Source of the DNA: CAYOVG01 sp964407285
Lineage (GTDB): Bacteria; Desulfobacterota; Syntrophobacteria; Syntrophobacterales; Syntrophobacteraceae
Assembly: GCA_964407285.1 (NCBI GenBank)
Contig: CAYOVG010000007.1
Coordinates: forward strand, 1 to 54,719
DNA: 54,719 nt
Direction: 5' to 3'
In this document: positions 50,568 to 54,719 of the stretch, piece after piece
Numbering within the stretch: position 1 is the stretch's first letter
Layout: every line of letters begins with the position of its first letter
Notes under the pieces: model-generated
Databases searched by the model: none
Seen by the model: only the letters and a program-made list of their open reading frames with translations
Told to the model about the DNA's origin: nothing
Translations under genes and position numbers: made by a program

Positions 50568-51850
50568 TGCAAAAGTATCCTCAGGTCTTGCTAAGAAATT
50601 TCAAGGAAAATCGCACCACGTCCCTGGACGAATACCGCCGCAGCGGCGGATACCAGGGTCTGGAGAAGGTGGCGGGCAGGCGTTCCCCCAATGAAGTGAT
50701 GCAGGCCGTGGTCGCCGCCAATCTCCGGGGGCGGGGCGGAGCGGGGTTTCCGGCCGGGAAGAAATGGCAGATGGTGCCCGAGAAGTCGCCGTTCCCGCGG
50801 TTTATCATAGCCAACTCGGACGAGATGGAGCCCGGAACCTTCAAGGACCGCGTCCTCATCCACGTGGACCCGCACCAGTTGATCGAAGGAATGATCCTGG
50901 CCGGGTACAGCGTGTCGGCGGAAAAGGGATACATCTTCGTTCGCCCCTCCTACGAATCCGGCGCGAGGATTCTCGAGCGGGCGGTGGAAGAGGCCGGGGA
51001 TGCCGGGTACCTCGGGAAGAACATACTGGGGTCCGATTTTTCCATGGATATAGTCGTCCACCGTAGCGCCGGACGCTACATCTGCGGTGAGGGCACGGCG
51101 CTCCTGAACGCGATCGAGGGCAAGAGGCCGAACCCGATCCTCCCCCCTCCCTACGCGACGGAAAAGGGGCTATGGGGCCTTCCCACCGTCGTCCACAACA
51201 CGGAAACCCTCTCCTGCGTGCCCAACATCATCCGCAACGGACCGGACTGGTTCAAAGACCTGGCCGCCACCAGGAGCCAGGGGGGGAGCGGGACCAAGCT
51301 CTTCTGCCTGAGCGGGATGCTGAAGCGGCCGGGGTGCTATGAACTGCCCATCGGCACGCGCTTCAGCGAGGTCCTCGAAGGGGTCGGCGGCGGGATGCTC
51401 GACGGGTCGGAACTGAAGGCCTTCATGCCCGGCGGCGCGTCCACGAAATACATGACCCCGGAGTTCTACGACGTCGAAATGGACTTCGATCCCCTGTCCA
51501 AGGTCGGCCACAGGCTCGGGACCGCCGCGGTCATGATCTTCGATCACAAGACCTGCATGGTCGGCGTCACGCTCAATCTCATCCAGTTCTTCGCCAGGGA
51601 ATCCTGCGGCTGGTGTACCCCGTGCCGCGAGGGGCTGCCGTACATCCGGGACATCCTCGAACGGATCGAGCGCGGAGAGGGCAGGGAAGAGTACATTCCG
51701 ATGCTCGCGAGCATGAGCAAACACCTGTGGAAGTCGTACTGTGCTCTGGCTCCGGGCGCGTCGTTCCCCCTCGACAGCCTCCTCACCACATTCGAGCACG
51801 AAGTGCGGGAGCACATCATCCAAAAGGGGTGCCCGTTCGGCAACCATTGA
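50567..51850 (+). CDS. nuoF: NADH-quinone oxidoreductase subunit F
   Basis: 427 residues from the ATG at 50567, which overlaps the nuoE stop as TGATG. A longer in-frame reading inside nuoE is a shadow. NLRGRGGAGFPAGKKW (52-67) binds NADH/FMN; GEGTALLNAIEGKRPNP is the FMN-domain loop; the [4Fe-4S] N3 cluster ligands are C347, C350 and C353 in ESCGWCTPCREG plus C392 in WKSYCALAPGA. This subunit takes electrons from NADH to FMN and passes them to NuoE and NuoG. The APGA after the last cysteine is a minor deviation from the usual AFG. Confidence 0.95.
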   Translation: MQKYPQVLLRNFKENRTTSLDEYRRSGGYQGLEKVAGRRSPNEVMQAVVAANLRGRGGAGFPAGKKWQMVPEKSPFPRFIIANSDEMEPGTFKDRVLIHVDPHQLIEGMILAGYSVSAEKGYIFVRPSYESGARILERAVEEAGDAGYLGKNILGSDFSMDIVVHRSAGRYICGEGTALLNAIEGKRPNPILPPPYATEKGLWGLPTVVHNTETLSCVPNIIRNGPDWFKDLAATRSQGGSGTKLFCLSGMLKRPGCYELPIGTRFSEVLEGVGGGMLDGSELKAFMPGGASTKYMTPEFYDVEMDFDPLSKVGHRLGTAAVMIFDHKTCMVGVTLNLIQFFARESCGWCTPCREGLPYIRDILERIERGEGREEYIPMLASMSKHLWKSYCALAPGASFPLDSLLTTFEHEVREHIIQKGCPFGNH

Positions 51851-51919
51851 GGCGCGCCGCCGCCGGGGCGATGCCGCGGACGGCGCGCGGCGGCAGACGG
51901 CAAGATGCTGAGGAGACTT

Positions 51920-54601
51920 ATGCCCAGGCTCATAATAGACAACCGTGAAATAGAAGTACCGGCGGGGACCAAGGTAATCGAAGCGGCGGAACGGCTGGGG
52001 ATCATGATCCCGAGGTTCTGCTATCATCCCGGCATGGGGTCCGTGGGAGCGTGCCGCGTGTGCGCGGTGAAGTTCGTCGAAGGGCCGGTCAAAGGCATCC
52101 TGATGAGCTGCATGCTCGACGCCAGGGACGGCATGGTGGTGTCCACCACGGATGAAGAGGCGGTGGAGTTCCGCAAGTTCGTCATCGAACTGCTCATGAT
52201 GAACCATCCCCACGACTGCCCCGTGTGCGACGAGGGCGGGCACTGCCTCCTCCAGGACATGACCGTCTCCAGCGGCCACGGCCACAGGCGCTACATGGGG
52301 AAGAAGCGAACGTACCACAGCCAGGACCTGGGGCCGTTCGTCCACCACGAGATGAACCGGTGCATCCAGTGCTACCGCTGCAGCCGCTATTACCAGGAAT
52401 TTGCGGGCTACCACGACTACGGCGCGATGCAGATCGCCAACCGCGTCTATTTCGGACGGTCCGAAGACGGGCGGTTGGAGAGCCCCTTCGCCGGGAACGT
52501 CGTGGACCTGTGTCCGACGGGCGTCCTCATCGACAAGCCGTCGCGCAACAGGGTGCGGCGCTGGCACCTCCAGAGGGGACCGTCCATCTGCATCAACTGC
52601 TCGCTCGGGTGCGGAACCGTGGGGAACGCGTACCTGCGGGAGATGATACGGATAGAGGCCAACTACAACCAGGCGGTCAACGGGTATTTCATCTGCGACC
52701 GCGGGCGCTACGGCTTCTACTACGATAAGCTCGAAGACCGGCCGCGGCGGGCCGTCGTCGATTCGTGGGAGGCTTCGCCTGCGCAAGCCCTCGCGGCGGC
52801 GGCGGAACGGCTCGGCGGGATTGCCGGCGGCGCGGGCGGAAACGCCGTGGCGTGCCTGGGTTCCGCCAGGAGCAGCATCGAGACGCTCGGCATGCTCAAG
52901 GATGCGGCGAAGGCCGGAGGATGGCGAGAACCGGTGTTCTTCCTGGACCCGGCGGAGGAACGCAAGACCCGAACGGCGGTGTCCGGGCTGGAGCAAAGCG
53001 TGGCCGTCTCGATGCGCGATGTCGAGAAAGCCGATTTCATCCTGGCGGTCGGGGCCGACCCGGTCAACGAAGCCCCCATGCTCGCCTTCGCCATGCGGCA
53101 GGCCGCGCGGCGCGGCGCGTTCGTTTCGGTGGTGGACCCCAGGCCGGTTTCGCTTCCTCTCGACTTCGAACACATCGCGGCGCCGGTCGGCGACATCGAC
53201 CGGCTTATGAACATCATCATGCGGGAGGCGATGCCCGACGAAGACGTGCGGAAGGCCGTCGGCTCGCTTGCCGCCCTGTGGAGAGAGGGAAGCAACGCCA
53301 CGACGCCTCCCGCCGAAACGCCTTCGGCCGAAACGCTCGAAAGCGATGTCCTTCGTTTCTACGATTCCATTCGCGGAGCCTACGACGGTGTGGAGCCGGG
53401 CATGCTGGACCGGCTCCGGAATGTGGCCGGGAAGCTCCGGGCCGCCTCGAACCCGGTGATCGTCTGCGGCACGGACATCGTCCTCGAAACCACTCCGGCG
53501 CTCGCGGCCGATCATGCGCTGCTCCTTCGCGGACTCAAGGGGAAAGCCGGGCTCTTCTTCGAACTGCCGGGAGCCGACGCCTTTGCAGCCGGTCTTTTGT
53601 CTTCCCCCGGGAGCGGCGGTTTCCTCGAAATCCTGGAAGCGATCGAAAACGGGAGCGTCAAGGCGCTCGTGGTGGTCGAAAGCGACCCCGCCGGCCGGTT
53701 CCCGGACCGGCGGCGCATCGAGGATGCCCTGCGAAAGCTCGACCTGCTCGTCGTGCTGGACTACCTGCCGTCCGCCACGGCGTCGATGGCCCACATACTC
53801 GTGCCCACCGCCACCATCTACGAGGCCGGGGGGTGCTTCATCAACCAGGAGGGCAGAGCGCAGGACCCCGATCCCATCTACTCGGGAGGCATGCCGGTCC
53901 GGCAGGACGCTCATGGCGAACACCCGCCCCGCGTATTCCGGGACTTCATTCCCGGCGCGGAGCCGCAGGCCGCGTGGGCGCTCCTGGCCCAACTCCGTAG
54001 CGCCGTTTCGGGAAACGGCGAAGGCCTCGACGAGCCCTGGACGATCCTCGCCCGTCAAAACCCGGTGTTCGAAATGCTCAATCCCGACCGCACGGACGAA
54101 GCGCTCCGGTTGGAGCGCGAGGAGTCCCGCCGTCCCGTCTACCCGTACTACAAGTTCATTCCGGGCATGCCCCTCTATGCGGGCCGCCTGGCGCCTCGGG
54201 GAAGCCGGCGCGGGCTCTTTTCCGCCGGAGCCGCGGGGAGCGAGGCAGACGCGGACGAAGGACGACGGAAGGACGGCGGGTTCCGGCTGCACCTTGTCGA
54301 ATGGACGTTCGGGACGGAGGAACTCTCCTCCTGCTCGCCTCCCATACGGCAGGCGGAACGCGACCCCTGCCTCCGGATGCACCGGGACGATGCTTCGAGC
54401 CTCAACCTCTCATCCGGGGACATGGTTTCCATCGTCCATGCGCGGGGGACGCTGAAGGTAAAGCTCGAGGTGACGGACGCAATGGCCCGCGGCGCCTTGT
54501 TCCTGCCCCGCCACCACGCCCTGGCGTGGCGGGACCTGGGCTCCATGTCGCCGATGATTTCACCCGAACAGATCCGGAAGGATGATACTGTGAACGGTTG
54601 A
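51920..54601 (+). CDS. nuoG: NADH-quinone oxidoreductase subunit G
   Basis: 893 residues from the ATG at 51920 (AGGAG five bases upstream); an ATG at 51905 is worse placed. The N-terminal [2Fe-2S] uses C34, C45, C48 and C64. The His-Cys cluster uses H96, C100, C103 and C109 (HPHDCPVCDEGGHC). C148, C151, C154 and C198 serve N5/N6, and C224, C227 and C231 an extra cluster as found in some bacteria. The C-terminal two-thirds is a molybdopterin oxidoreductase-like domain without a clear cofactor site. It carries electrons from NuoE/F to the quinone module. Downstream subunits would lie past 54719. Confidence 0.95.
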   Translation: MPRLIIDNREIEVPAGTKVIEAAERLGIMIPRFCYHPGMGSVGACRVCAVKFVEGPVKGILMSCMLDARDGMVVSTTDEEAVEFRKFVIELLMMNHPHDCPVCDEGGHCLLQDMTVSSGHGHRRYMGKKRTYHSQDLGPFVHHEMNRCIQCYRCSRYYQEFAGYHDYGAMQIANRVYFGRSEDGRLESPFAGNVVDLCPTGVLIDKPSRNRVRRWHLQRGPSICINCSLGCGTVGNAYLREMIRIEANYNQAVNGYFICDRGRYGFYYDKLEDRPRRAVVDSWEASPAQALAAAAERLGGIAGGAGGNAVACLGSARSSIETLGMLKDAAKAGGWREPVFFLDPAEERKTRTAVSGLEQSVAVSMRDVEKADFILAVGADPVNEAPMLAFAMRQAARRGAFVSVVDPRPVSLPLDFEHIAAPVGDIDRLMNIIMREAMPDEDVRKAVGSLAALWREGSNATTPPAETPSAETLESDVLRFYDSIRGAYDGVEPGMLDRLRNVAGKLRAASNPVIVCGTDIVLETTPALAADHALLLRGLKGKAGLFFELPGADAFAAGLLSSPGSGGFLEILEAIENGSVKALVVVESDPAGRFPDRRRIEDALRKLDLLVVLDYLPSATASMAHILVPTATIYEAGGCFINQEGRAQDPDPIYSGGMPVRQDAHGEHPPRVFRDFIPGAEPQAAWALLAQLRSAVSGNGEGLDEPWTILARQNPVFEMLNPDRTDEALRLEREESRRPVYPYYKFIPGMPLYAGRLAPRGSRRGLFSAGAAGSEADADEGRRKDGGFRLHLVEWTFGTEELSSCSPPIRQAERDPCLRMHRDDASSLNLSSGDMVSIVHARGTLKVKLEVTDAMARGALFLPRHHALAWRDLGSMSPMISPEQIRKDDTVNG

Positions 54602-54719
54602 AATCCGGACCTTTCCGCAAGGTATGCCTGAGCGGCTGCTTTGTTCCCCTTCCCCGGGCGATTCCCGAAAATGGATTTCCCCGGACCGGGATTGCCGGCA
54701 CGGACCGGGATTGCCGCCG

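Noticed and set aside
51170..54382. A 1070-codon open frame antisense to nuoF/nuoG
   Set aside because: Entirely overlaps genes with clear Fe-S motifs; long antisense frames are expected in GC-rich DNA. No domain is seen in it.

Overview
The window reads as a GC-rich anaerobic or facultatively anaerobic Gram-negative bacterium. The best guess is a deltaproteobacterium (Desulfobacterota, Syntrophobacter-like). This is an inference from a lipoprotein murein transglycosylase, an ABC-dependent O-antigen exporter, a radical SAM/SPASM enzyme, an EF-G paralogue of the AHGGAGKT type and a nuoEFG module; no rRNA or other marker gene is present to confirm it.

Region 1 (about 0.6-27.6 kb, nearly all minus strand) is a large surface-polysaccharide locus read from high to low coordinates. 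A good sigma70-type promoter (27603-27631) precedes an ABC-2 permease (Wzm), a GDP-mannose 3,5-epimerase-like enzyme and a Wzt ATPase with a C-terminal glycan-binding domain. Three proteins follow that carry methyltransferase domains or a methyltransferase-like domain, then a Nudix hydrolase, UDP-glucose-type dehydrogenase, NAD+ synthetase, a coiled-coil glycosyltransferase and a 755-residue protein with two tandem copies of the methyltransferase-like domain and a coiled-coil tail. Past a dead IS200 fragment lie a membrane glycosyltransferase, a second nucleotide-sugar dehydrogenase, a hexapeptide acyltransferase, a DegT aminotransferase, a GT2 glycosyltransferase, an SDR epimerase, a C-methyltransferase, another Nudix enzyme and a flippase-like membrane protein. 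The logic fits an ABC-exported O-antigen whose end is modified and then recognised by Wzt. Base composition is patchy, with AT-rich blocks at about 2-10 kb and 21.4-24.6 kb.

Region 2 (28.2-34.6 kb, plus strand): EF-G-like GTPase, a strong terminator, a radical SAM/SPASM protein, an FAH-family hydrolase, a small zinc-ribbon protein, a TraB-like protein and CutA.

Region 3 (34.6-38.6 kb, minus strand): a two-gene operon of a 107-residue membrane/coiled-coil protein and a large CHAT protease-STAND NTPase-TPR protein. It is interrupted by a 100-N assembly gap inside near-identical 120-bp TPR repeats and has a promoter with a palindrome between -35 and -10. This is the best candidate for an undescribed (defence-like) system.

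Region 4 (38.8-50 kb): beta-CASP metallo-beta-lactamase RNase, panC-panD, metK-ahcY separated by a hairpin, mltA, a small helical protein, a divergent SF2 helicase and a small membrane protein. Several palindromic non-coding repeat elements lie between these genes. Region 5 (50.1-54.6 kb): nuoE-nuoF-nuoG, encoding the NADH-oxidising module of complex I, tightly coupled and probably continuing beyond the window. I saw no tRNA, rRNA or CRISPR array.
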